This document shows, one piece after another, positions 44,296 to 52,668 of a stretch of 64,000 nt of DNA. The position numbers and the translations under genes are program-made. How positions within the stretch are numbered: position 1 is the first letter of the stretch; the number at the start of each line of letters is the position of its first letter. Under the pieces are notes generated by a model that saw only the letters and a program-made list of their open reading frames with translations, was not told where the DNA came from and searched no databases. Source of the stretch: Candidatus Nitrosopelagicus brevis (GTDB lineage: Archaea; Thermoproteota; Nitrososphaeria; Nitrososphaerales; Nitrosopumilaceae); the NCBI RefSeq assembly GCF_000812185.1, contig NZ_CP007026.1, positions 997,107 to 1,061,106 of the forward strand, written 5' to 3'.

Positions 44296-45291
44296 TTATC
44301 TTCGTCTAGCAATAATTACAATTTGTAAAGCAAGTATAATTGCGATTGATGCAACAATCGGAAATAGCAATGCATTAAGTTGAGATGAACCTTCTTCAAT
44401 ATTACCAACAGAGTCAGATATCAACACCACACTATCATCTAGATTTGAACTTGCATCAGATAATGATGAACCAAAAGTAGAAGTTTCTTCTTTTAGATTT
44501 GCTAATTCAGTTTTTGTTTCATCTAAGATTTGATTTAATTCTAAAATTTGAGCAGAAATACCACTAATATCCTGAGTTAAAACATTTGTAGCACCAGAAC
44601 CATGCGAAATATTTCCTTCATCAAAAGTCACCATATGAAATACATAGATTCCTTCTAGTGCAGGTAAATAATCTACATAATACAATCCTTGATGTAATAT
44701 TTTTAGATCATCTTCTAAATTTTCTACTTGGCCGTTAGGAAGATGTACGTGAGAAGTACCGAGTATTTGATTTGGATCATCACCGATTAATAGACCATCA
44801 CTAGATGTTTGTACAAATACACGAAAGTCTCTGCTAACAGCGGCAGTTTCAGGGGCAAAAACAATGGTACTAACATTTCTTTCAATTGGAACTTGAACAA
44901 ATTCAGATGTTGATGAAAATTTTACTTCAATCATTTTTGATATTCCACCTTGCTGGTTAGAGATAACTTCTAGAATGTATGTTCCATATGGAAGGTTTGT
45001 TGTTGGTTTATCCCATTCCATTAAAAAATGATGAAATGATCCATCTTCACTAGTCATTAATTGTTCAAATTCTGCAATTGTATCATCAGGAGTAAATAAT
45101 CGAATTATAATAGGTTCTTTTGGCATAGCCTGGCCATGTACAAATATTGGTTCACCAGGAGCAAATACCAATTGATTGGTATAAACATCCAGAGTGCCTT
45201 CTAATCTTTCTTGGAATACCTCAGCATTTGCAAGTGTCATAGGAGTAAATGAAATCAAGAGAATTGAGAAGAATATTACGTTGTATTTCAA
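44296..45291 (-). CDS. Membrane-anchored surface protein with coiled coil
   Basis: The 331-residue protein has a signal peptide (FFSILLISFTPMTLANA). Two beta-sandwich-like domains follow at about residues 30-130 (LVFAPGEPIFVHGQA, YGTYILEVIS) and 130-235. Residues 240-305 look like a coiled coil (LNQILDETKTELANLKEE), and a C-terminal membrane helix ends in ARRR. This is the shape of a surface stalk protein anchored to the membrane and facing the S-layer. It lies between the subtilase and the S-layer fragment. No named family recognised. Confidence 0.8.
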   Translation of the reverse strand: MKYNVIFFSILLISFTPMTLANAEVFQERLEGTLDVYTNQLVFAPGEPIFVHGQAMPKEPIIIRLFTPDDTIAEFEQLMTSEDGSFHHFLMEWDKPTTNLPYGTYILEVISNQQGGISKMIEVKFSSTSEFVQVPIERNVSTIVFAPETAAVSRDFRVFVQTSSDGLLIGDDPNQILGTSHVHLPNGQVENLEDDLKILHQGLYYVDYLPALEGIYVFHMVTFDEGNISHGSGATNVLTQDISGISAQILELNQILDETKTELANLKEETSTFGSSLSDASSNLDDSVVLISDSVGNIEEGSSQLNALLFPIVASIAIILALQIVIIARRR

Positions 45292-45376
45292 TAATTAAAT
45301 TTCTAAAATCTAATAGATATTACTTGTGAAAATTTTGTTTGAGAATTTTGTCTATAACTTTCGTTAAGAGGTGTTC

Positions 45377-45397
45377 AAAAAAAAGAAAAAAAGGAAA
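45377..45397 (-). terminator. Poly-T terminator after S-layer fragment, left copy
   Basis: Read on the minus strand, two T runs (seven and eight) separated by a C begin about 25 bases after the S-layer stop codon. T-rich tracts like this terminate archaeal transcription. It is the mirror image of the right-hand tract. Confidence 0.6.
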
Positions 45398-45415
45398 GTT
45401 TGATGTCTAATTACC

Positions 45416-46643
45416 TTATACGACTCGGATGCTTACTGATACTGTATCAGATAGAGCAGTTGGATTATCTACGCTCTCCCATACAAAGACAGTTGCTTCG
45501 TATGAACCAGAGGCAGTTGGAATCCATGACAATGCTGGGCTAAATGATTGTCCAGCAGCCAGTTGACCAGTAATCCATGCTAGTGAGACAGTTACTCCAT
45601 TGCCATCCTGAACCTGTACTAAGTATGCGAATGATTGATCTCTATCCTGACCGTTTACCAAGTCTGCTTCAATCTGTACTTGTTGATCTACTGATACCTC
45701 ACTTAGTGAGTTACCGAATGAATCAACTACTCTTGCGTTTGCTGCTGGAGCACGCTCAAGAGGAGGTACAATTGTGCCGACAATGGCTGTGCCAGTGATA
45801 TCGAGGTCATCGCTTCTAGTATATGGATCTGGAAGTGTATTATCCTCATATTCTGCGGTGATTGTGTCACCTTCTGCGACTCTGAGTCTGTGACCAGATG
45901 ATTCGTCGTCTGCTGTAAATGATACAGTTCCTTCGAATATTCCAGTTGCCTCATTTGTCTCAGTGATCATTAAGGAAATACCGCCTGCGTCAGAATCTGA
46001 CCAGACGTCAATTTCAAAGTTGTCCACGTTTTCTGGATCCCAGTTCATATCTGGGTCGACTACTCTTACTACACCATTACCGCCTGCAGGATAGCTTGAT
46101 TCAAGCCATTGAACTTCACCTACGTTCCATCTGATTAATGCAGAGCCTACTACGACCTCATCCTCGTTGTACTCGTATGAGATTGTAACTCCGTCATCAT
46201 CTTCGGCTTTAATTACACCATCGGTTGGTCCTGATCCACTTGCAGATGATACACCTGTAACATCATAACCGCTTGTACCAGTTGATGGGTCACCATCAGC
46301 GTCGTGTGAGAATCCTTTGAGGATAACTTCACCACTGAAGATGCCTGTATCAGTTCCAGTCTCTGCTAACTGATAGCTAGTGAGTTTCTGTGATCTGGTT
46401 TGTACGATTAATGGGTCGTCATCAGTATCACCAATCATGTCAACGAGTCCGCTGTCAAAGTTGTGATCTGGTGCGACGATAGTTACATAGATTTTATCAG
46501 TCCATGTGTATACTTTTTGGTCCATTTCGATAGTTGCACCGAAGTTAGATGTGTAAATGCTTAATCCAATGTCTGTGTATTCATCACCAACATAATTGGC
46601 GCCAGCTGGGGCCCAATCTGTGTATTCAAGATCGATGAGTTCA
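45416..46643 (-). pseudogene. S-layer protein C-terminal fragment, left arm copy
   Basis: The frame is open from the palindrome centre to the stop at 45416, about 409 codons; the first ATG gives 369 residues. It lacks an N-terminus, signal peptide and promoter, because the frame meets a stop within three codons beyond the centre. Two Ig-like units with the recurring stretch ETGTDTGIFSGEV and ETNEATGIFEGTV are visible, and the C-terminus carries FVWESVDNPTALSDTVSV, typical of Nitrosopumilus S-layer and surface proteins. Full-length S-layer proteins of this group are much longer. Codons are C-rich, as in very highly expressed genes. It is identical to the right copy. Confidence 0.85.
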
Positions 46644-47871
46644 TGAACTCATCGATCTTGAATACACAGATTGGGCCCCAGCTGGCGCCAATTATGTTGG
46701 TGATGAATACACAGACATTGGATTAAGCATTTACACATCTAACTTCGGTGCAACTATCGAAATGGACCAAAAAGTATACACATGGACTGATAAAATCTAT
46801 GTAACTATCGTCGCACCAGATCACAACTTTGACAGCGGACTCGTTGACATGATTGGTGATACTGATGACGACCCATTAATCGTACAAACCAGATCACAGA
46901 AACTCACTAGCTATCAGTTAGCAGAGACTGGAACTGATACAGGCATCTTCAGTGGTGAAGTTATCCTCAAAGGATTCTCACACGACGCTGATGGTGACCC
47001 ATCAACTGGTACAAGCGGTTATGATGTTACAGGTGTATCATCTGCAAGTGGATCAGGACCAACCGATGGTGTAATTAAAGCCGAAGATGATGACGGAGTT
47101 ACAATCTCATACGAGTACAACGAGGATGAGGTCGTAGTAGGCTCTGCATTAATCAGATGGAACGTAGGTGAAGTTCAATGGCTTGAATCAAGCTATCCTG
47201 CAGGCGGTAATGGTGTAGTAAGAGTAGTCGACCCAGATATGAACTGGGATCCAGAAAACGTGGACAACTTTGAAATTGACGTCTGGTCAGATTCTGACGC
47301 AGGCGGTATTTCCTTAATGATCACTGAGACAAATGAGGCAACTGGAATATTCGAAGGAACTGTATCATTTACAGCAGACGACGAATCATCTGGTCACAGA
47401 CTCAGAGTCGCAGAAGGTGACACAATCACCGCAGAATATGAGGATAATACACTTCCAGATCCATATACTAGAAGCGATGACCTCGATATCACTGGCACAG
47501 CCATTGTCGGCACAATTGTACCTCCTCTTGAGCGTGCTCCAGCAGCAAACGCAAGAGTAGTTGATTCATTCGGTAACTCACTAAGTGAGGTATCAGTAGA
47601 TCAACAAGTACAGATTGAAGCAGACTTGGTAAACGGTCAGGATAGAGATCAATCATTCGCATACTTAGTACAGGTTCAGGATGGCAATGGAGTAACTGTC
47701 TCACTAGCATGGATTACTGGTCAACTGGCTGCTGGACAATCATTTAGCCCAGCATTGTCATGGATTCCAACTGCCTCTGGTTCATACGAAGCAACTGTCT
47801 TTGTATGGGAGAGCGTAGATAATCCAACTGCTCTATCTGATACAGTATCAGTAAGCATCCGAGTCGTATAA
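46644..47871 (+). pseudogene. S-layer protein C-terminal fragment, right arm copy
   Basis: This is the mirror copy of the left fragment, identical at the protein level. Translation from the centre begins ELIDLEYTDWAPAG and runs to the stop at 47871; an in-frame TGA at 46636-46638 lies just across the centre, so no complete gene exists. Acidic Ig-like repeats and the same C-terminal WESVDNPTALS segment are present. The region upstream of the first ATG (46762) is clearly coding in character, which shows that the fragment is cut from a longer protein and is not a short gene with its own start. Confidence 0.85.
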
Positions 47872-47889
47872 GGTAATTAGACATCAAAC

Positions 47890-47910
47890 TTTCCTTTTTT
47901 TCTTTTTTTT
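47890..47910 (+). terminator. Poly-T terminator after S-layer fragment, right copy
   Basis: Runs of seven and eight T separated by one C start about 20 bases after the S-layer stop, and the ROK kinase gene follows 60 bases later. A strong terminator is expected after a very highly expressed gene. Confidence 0.6.
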
Positions 47911-47969
47911 GAACACCTCTTAACGAAAGTTATAGACAAACTCAAAACATACCAAATCCCTCATTTATC

Positions 47970-48839
47970 ATGAATAGAATTGGTGTTGACTTGGGTGGAA
48001 CAAAAATTGAAGGAATACTTACTGATGAAAATTATAAAACAATTACAAGAAAACGTATTCCAACAAATCAAGATGAGGGTTACAACTCTATCTTAGAATC
48101 AATCAAAAATCTAATTCAAGAACTTGTTAAGGAATCCAACAACAAAGTTTCCATAGGAGTTTGCACTCCTGGTGCATTATCACTTAGCTCAGGTTTGATA
48201 AAAAATAGTAATACACAATGTCTAATTGGTAAAGATCTTCAAAATGACCTGAAAAATATCTTACATTACAATGTGTCTATAGAAAATGATGCCAATTGTT
48301 TTGCGTTGGCAGAAGCAAAATTAGGAGCAGGTAGGAACTCTAATCTTGTGTTTGGCATAATAATGGGAACTGGAGTTGGTGGTGGTATCATAATAGATGG
48401 GAAAATTCATCATGGACGAACAAACATTGCTGGAGAATGGGGGCATCACTGTCTTCATCCTGAAGGAAATACCTGTTATTGTGGGAACAAAGGATGTGTT
48501 GAGACATACATCAGTGGTCCTGCACTAGAAAAAAAATGGTCTGAGCTTACTAGTCAAAATCAACCTTTACCCGAAATCATCAAAAGTTCAGATAATCCAA
48601 ACTTTCCTAACTGGAAGAAATCATTTCTTGATGACTTTGGTTCATCCTTGGCAAATGTTATTGATATTTTGGATCCAGATGTGATAGTTCTTGGCGGCGG
48701 TGTATCAAATATTGATTTTCTCTATAGTGAAGGAAAAAATTCTACTCACGAAAAAGTATTCAGCGACATTGTCGATACACCTATTACAAAAAATGAGCTT
48801 GGTGATTCAGCAGGTGTATTTGGTGCTTGTATGCTATAA
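47970..48839 (+). CDS. ROK-family sugar kinase
   Basis: The 289-residue kinase starts with the phosphate-binding motif IGVDLGGTKIEGIL. The catalytic aspartate lies in SIENDANCFALAEA near residue 108, and the ROK zinc site CYCGNKGCVETY near residue 169 follows HGRTNIAGEWGHH. ROK kinases phosphorylate glucose, fructose or amino sugars. There is no N-terminal helix-turn-helix, so it is an enzyme rather than a repressor. The sugar is uncertain. It is the first gene right of the palindrome and is convergent with guaA, one base apart. Confidence 0.93.
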   Translation: MNRIGVDLGGTKIEGILTDENYKTITRKRIPTNQDEGYNSILESIKNLIQELVKESNNKVSIGVCTPGALSLSSGLIKNSNTQCLIGKDLQNDLKNILHYNVSIENDANCFALAEAKLGAGRNSNLVFGIIMGTGVGGGIIIDGKIHHGRTNIAGEWGHHCLHPEGNTCYCGNKGCVETYISGPALEKKWSELTSQNQPLPEIIKSSDNPNFPNWKKSFLDDFGSSLANVIDILDPDVIVLGGGVSNIDFLYSEGKNSTHEKVFSDIVDTPITKNELGDSAGVFGACML

Positions 48840-48840
48840 T

Positions 48841-50364
48841 TTATTGAGGTTCAATGGTAGCAGGCGGTTTGCTTGAAATTACATAAGAAACCCATGTAAC
48901 TTCATCAATTTCATTAGTAATCCTGTTACTGATTTTTTCTAAAACTCCATTTGGAAGTCTAGTCCAGTCAGCAGTCATTGCATCAATCGAATCTACAACC
49001 CTAACTGTAACAATTCTACCATACTTACGTTCATCTCCGACAACTCCAACTGCCTTATCATCTCCTACAGCTGCATATGCTTGCCATACCTTATCATAAA
49101 CTCCTGCATCCCATAGTTCCTCTTCAACAATTTTACTTGCTTTTCTGCAGATTGCTAACTTTGAAGGAGTAATCTCTCCCATAATTCGTACAGATAATCC
49201 TGGTCCCGGAAATGGGTGTCTCTTCAGTAATTTTTCTGGAACACCCAAAATTCTAGCAACATCTCTTACTTCATCTTTATACAATTCTCTTAACGGTTCT
49301 AAGATTTTGAGGTTCAACCATTCTGGTAATCCTCCTACATTGTGATGAGATTTTATTACAGCTGCAGGACCTTTTGATACGCCACTTTCAATTACATCTG
49401 GATAAAGTGTACCTTGCGCTAACCATTTGAATGGTCCTTTCTGTTTTGCAAATTCCGTAAATACTCGAATAAATTCTTCCCCAACAATTTTTCTTTTCTG
49501 TTCCGGGTCCGTTATTCCTTTTAATTTTGAAAGAAATTGCTCACTTGAATCTACTCTGTGGAAATTTAATGAAAAATTATTTTTGAACATATCTTCAATT
49601 TCTTTGGATTCATCCAATCTCAATAATCCATTATCTACAAAAACTCCTGTTTGCCTATCTCCTATTGCTTTGTGTATTAGTAATGCTGCCACTGTTGAAT
49701 CTATACCTCCACTAACTCCGCATAACACATTTCCTTCAATTTCTGAAATTTCTTTTACCGTTTTTTCCACAAAACCTTCCATTGTCCATTCTTGTTTTGC
49801 CTTACAAACATTCAAAACAAAATTTTTCAAAATATCGGTTCCGCGTTCAGTATGAACTACTTCTGGATGAAATTGTATTCCAAATACGGTTCTATCTATA
49901 TTTGCTATTGCAGCTGCATGTGAATTTTCAGTATGACCTATAACTTCAAAATTAGATGGAATTTCTTCTGCTTCGTCTCCATGACTCATCCATGCACGAA
50001 TTGACTCCCCTATTCCGTCTAGTAATCCTGAATTTTTATCCATCGAAAGAAGAGATGAACCATATTCTTTGTTTGCACGTTTTACTTTACCTCCAAATTT
50101 ATTTACAATTAATTGATGTCCATAACAAATTCCTAACAACGGTAGGTCGAAATTAAATAATTCTTCATCTGGTTTTGGTGCATCTTCATTATAGACACTT
50201 GATGGTCCACCAGAAAAAATTATTCCTTTTGGGTTCATTTTCTGTAATTCTTCAGGTGATATGTCATATGGTACTAATTCGGCATAAACTGAGAATTCTC
50301 TAATCCTTCTACAAATTAAATGACTATACTGAGAGCCAAAATCTAAAACAACTATCTTTTCCAT
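48841..50364 (-). CDS. guaA: GMP synthase (glutamine-hydrolysing), single-chain
   Basis: The 507-residue protein contains the full two-domain enzyme. The glutaminase domain has the nucleophile in GICYGHQLIVNKFGG near residue 80 and the His/Glu pair in GIQFHPEVVHTERG near residue 168. The PP-loop ATPase has GVSGGIDSTVAALL near residue 215, and the dimer domain ends with GVLEKISNRITNEIDEV. It converts XMP to GMP. Many euryarchaea split these domains over two genes; here they are fused as in bacteria. guaB, which supplies XMP, lies 2.3 kb further on. Confidence 0.98.
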   Translation of the reverse strand: MEKIVVLDFGSQYSHLICRRIREFSVYAELVPYDISPEELQKMNPKGIIFSGGPSSVYNEDAPKPDEELFNFDLPLLGICYGHQLIVNKFGGKVKRANKEYGSSLLSMDKNSGLLDGIGESIRAWMSHGDEAEEIPSNFEVIGHTENSHAAAIANIDRTVFGIQFHPEVVHTERGTDILKNFVLNVCKAKQEWTMEGFVEKTVKEISEIEGNVLCGVSGGIDSTVAALLIHKAIGDRQTGVFVDNGLLRLDESKEIEDMFKNNFSLNFHRVDSSEQFLSKLKGITDPEQKRKIVGEEFIRVFTEFAKQKGPFKWLAQGTLYPDVIESGVSKGPAAVIKSHHNVGGLPEWLNLKILEPLRELYKDEVRDVARILGVPEKLLKRHPFPGPGLSVRIMGEITPSKLAICRKASKIVEEELWDAGVYDKVWQAYAAVGDDKAVGVVGDERKYGRIVTVRVVDSIDAMTADWTRLPNGVLEKISNRITNEIDEVTWVSYVISSKPPATIEPQ

Positions 50365-50367
50365 TTT

Positions 50368-50952
50368 CTATTTCACTGAATTTTCTAACATTCTTGTGAG
50401 TGACCATGTTGCGGTATTGATTATCTCATCTAATCTTTCTTTTTGTCTGTAATTTTTAATAATTATTTCTCTGATTGCTGGTCCATTTTTGTTAATTATA
50501 CAATCAATAACTGAATTCTCATCTATCTTTCCATTTTTGACATCAGTACTATCAATTTTTTTCATCTCACCAATTATTCTTTCAATGAAAAATGATCTTA
50601 ATGGTGGTATTTCATCGGTAAGACCAATTCCTTCATTCAATATTATAGAAATTTTTTCAGGAGTTACAAATGCATTGGCAATAACTTCTCCATCCTTATT
50701 TTTTTTAATTTGAATAGATTCTAATTTTTCTTCTTTAACCTCAATTTTATCTTCTTCTGGTTCTTTTGTAATTGATTCAGTTGATCTTGGTAATGATGAG
50801 GCTTTAGTAAAACTGGAACCTTTTAAAACTACATCTAATACATCCAAATTCTTCTGCAGAAAATCTAGCTCATCTTGGTGTTTTGCCATTTTATCTATGA
50901 TTGATTCTTTTAATTCCAACATTTTTTGGATCTGCTCATCAGTATATTGCAT
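50368..50952 (-). CDS. Protein of unknown function with coiled-coil N-terminus
   Basis: The protein has about 194 residues from the ATG at 50952 (MQYTDEQIQKMLELKE); an upstream start adds SFLIV and seems less likely. Residues 1-50 form a helical coiled coil, residues 55-90 a charged disordered linker rich in Glu and Lys, and residues 95-194 a folded domain (AFVTPEKISIILNEGIGL, then FFIERIIGEMKKIDS). No named family recognised. It is three bases upstream of guaA on the same strand and so shares its transcript. Confidence 0.75.
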   Translation of the reverse strand: MQYTDEQIQKMLELKESIIDKMAKHQDELDFLQKNLDVLDVVLKGSSFTKASSLPRSTESITKEPEEDKIEVKEEKLESIQIKKNKDGEVIANAFVTPEKISIILNEGIGLTDEIPPLRSFFIERIIGEMKKIDSTDVKNGKIDENSVIDCIINKNGPAIREIIIKNYRQKERLDEIINTATWSLTRMLENSVK

Positions 50953-50988
50953 AACTATTAGAAAACTCATTCAGTATTAAAACGCATT

Positions 50989-51726
50989 CTAAAAGTTTTC
51001 AATACACTCTAGGTCAACCATTCTAATTGTTTTGTAACCTTTTATTCTGTTTGTTGAAAACAAATCTGCTTTTGATTTAGTTCCTATCCACTCTACAATC
51101 TTTTTGCCAAATTTTAATTTCTTTATCTTTATTCTACGATCAACAATTCTATGTTTCGAATATTTTCCAATTTTCTGACCAAAATCCATCCCAATTAAAA
51201 CAATTTTACTTGCATTGAAATATTCTGCTAAAAACACACATCTGTCTCCATCTGTAAATCCTCCAAAATTTTCACTTTTCCCTATTTTACTTGTTTGTGT
51301 ACTTCCTATCACATTTTTCAATTTTTTCACAATTTCTAATTTTTCATAATTATCTCCGTGTGCATGAACTATGATTGGAATTCTTGTTTTACCAATTTTT
51401 TCAATACTTTTCAAGTCACCATCAAGATCAGTCACTAAAATATCTGGTTTGATGTTTTTTTCTAATAGTGCTCTAACTGCGCCATCAGCTACAATCTTTG
51501 TAACATCTTTCGATTTTTTGATATACTTTAATGATCTAGTCAATGATGGCCCTGCACCTATAATGAATACTGTTTTACCTTGGATCATATTTTGAAATTG
51601 ATTCTTTGAATTTTTTCCTTTTAACAGTGAATTTAATTTCTTCACAGAAATCAAATCATCTTTTTCCAAATACCCAAATTCCTTTCTAATTTCCTTGAAT
51701 TGAGTTTTCCATCCACGTATTGTCAT
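50989..51726 (-). CDS. mptE: 6-hydroxymethylpterin diphosphokinase, MptE type
   Basis: The protein has about 245 residues. The core starts at TVFIIGAGPSLTRSLKYI near residue 55, followed by VADGAVRALLEKNIKPDILVTD, then the metal-binding DLDGD and later IVHAHGDNYEKL and FTDGDRCVFLAEYF. These are the landmarks of the archaeal MptE (DUF115) family, which makes 6-hydroxymethylpterin diphosphate, the substrate of dihydropteroate synthase. The divergent folP gene sits directly next to it. The ATG at 51726 (MTIRGW) is preferred over the one three codons upstream. Confidence 0.9.
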   Translation of the reverse strand: MTIRGWKTQFKEIRKEFGYLEKDDLISVKKLNSLLKGKNSKNQFQNMIQGKTVFIIGAGPSLTRSLKYIKKSKDVTKIVADGAVRALLEKNIKPDILVTDLDGDLKSIEKIGKTRIPIIVHAHGDNYEKLEIVKKLKNVIGSTQTSKIGKSENFGGFTDGDRCVFLAEYFNASKIVLIGMDFGQKIGKYSKHRIVDRRIKIKKLKFGKKIVEWIGTKSKADLFSTNRIKGYKTIRMVDLECIENF

Positions 51727-51759
51727 ATGACTCAAATAGATTACCTTATCATAAATGAT

Positions 51760-52638
51760 ATGACAAAATTAGGCAGTATTGTAGTTGGTAAAAAAAATCA
51801 AATTACTATTATGGGAATCTTAAACATTAGTCCTGAATCATTTTATAAAAAATCTATAAAATCTACAAAATCAGAAATATCAAAGTATTTGTGTGATATG
51901 GAAGAAAATGGAGCTAATATTATTGACATTGGAGGGATGTCTACCGCTCCATATCTAAAAACAATTGTATCTGAAAAAATCGAATCTGAAAGAATAACAA
52001 AAACAATCAAAATTATTCAAAATTTATCTAACATTCCAATTTCTGTTGATACTTGTAGGGCATCAGTTGCAAAAGATGCACTTGAATTGGGTATTGATGT
52101 GATTAACGATATCTCTGGTTTAAAGTATGATAAGAATATGCCAAAAATTGTAGAAAAATATAATCCATCTTTAATTTTATGTTCATACAGTAAAAAACTT
52201 GTAAAAGGAAATCCAATATCTGTAACAAAACAACTTTTGAATCAAAGCATAAAGATTGCCAAAAAAGCTCAAATATCTAAAGATAAAATTGTCGTTGATC
52301 CAGCTATTGGATTTTTTAGACGTTCTTCAGATGTTAAAAATAATCTTCCATACACAAAAATCACATCTGATTGGGCTCAAAGAGATATTGAAATTATTAA
52401 AAAATTAAAACTTCTAAAAAGTACTTTTCCTATTTTGCTTTCTATTTCCAATAAATCCTTTTTAGGTAAATTACTTGGAAAAGAAGATCCATCTGAACGA
52501 AATACTGGGACCGCAATTGCTGAAATGTTATCAATAATTAATGGTGCATCTATAATTAGAACTCATAATCCAAAAATCACCTCAGATGTTATCAAAATGA
52601 CAAAATCTTTCGCACAAAAATCCAGGAAAGGCTTATAA
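51760..52638 (+). CDS. folP: Dihydropteroate synthase
   Basis: The protein has about 293 residues from the ATG at 51760; an ATG at 51727 abutting mptE would add 11 residues. Signature segments are ITIMGILNISPESFY near the N-terminus, ANIIDIGGMSTAPY near residue 50, PISVDTCRASVAKDAL near residue 93 and DVINDISGLKYD near residue 117, and the last strand has IIRTHNPK with the catalytic Arg and His. It condenses 6-hydroxymethylpterin diphosphate with an aminobenzoate-type acceptor. With MptE next door and purU at 14.4 kb this supports a folate-type one-carbon carrier. Confidence 0.93.
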   Translation: MTKLGSIVVGKKNQITIMGILNISPESFYKKSIKSTKSEISKYLCDMEENGANIIDIGGMSTAPYLKTIVSEKIESERITKTIKIIQNLSNIPISVDTCRASVAKDALELGIDVINDISGLKYDKNMPKIVEKYNPSLILCSYSKKLVKGNPISVTKQLLNQSIKIAKKAQISKDKIVVDPAIGFFRRSSDVKNNLPYTKITSDWAQRDIEIIKKLKLLKSTFPILLSISNKSFLGKLLGKEDPSERNTGTAIAEMLSIINGASIIRTHNPKITSDVIKMTKSFAQKSRKGL

Positions 52639-52668
52639 CAGATTTTTTCTCTCTGGTAAAAGGTTCAT

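Larger units (their letters stand above)
45347..47940. repeat. Spacerless 2.6-kb inverted repeat (palindrome)
   Basis: Position x on the left matches the complement of position 93287-x on the right. The arms are 45347-46643 and 46644-47940, 1297 bases each, with no spacer. The centre lies in the 28-base palindrome around TTCATGAA. The encoded 369-residue proteins are identical, and the base comparisons I made at both ends and at the centre showed no difference. Homology stops abruptly at both outer ends, within the T-rich region after the S-layer stop codons. No transposase, target-site duplication or terminal repeat is seen. It is probably an assembly or fold-back artefact, or the collapse of two divergent S-layer genes. 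Confidence 0.95.

Noticed and set aside
45577-47710. Antisense open frames inside the palindrome arms
   Set aside because: They occur as identical mirror pairs because the arms are identical, have low-complexity His/Leu/Gln-rich translations and lie wholly within the S-layer frame.
45416-47871. Two short, complete surface-protein genes of 369 residues each
   Set aside because: Coding character continues in frame upstream of each ATG as far as the palindrome centre, and there is no signal peptide or promoter, so these are cut pieces of a longer gene.
45347-47940. Insertion sequence or transposon with long inverted repeats
   Set aside because: The unit encodes only S-layer fragments. There is no transposase, no central unique segment between the arms and no target-site duplication at the ends.
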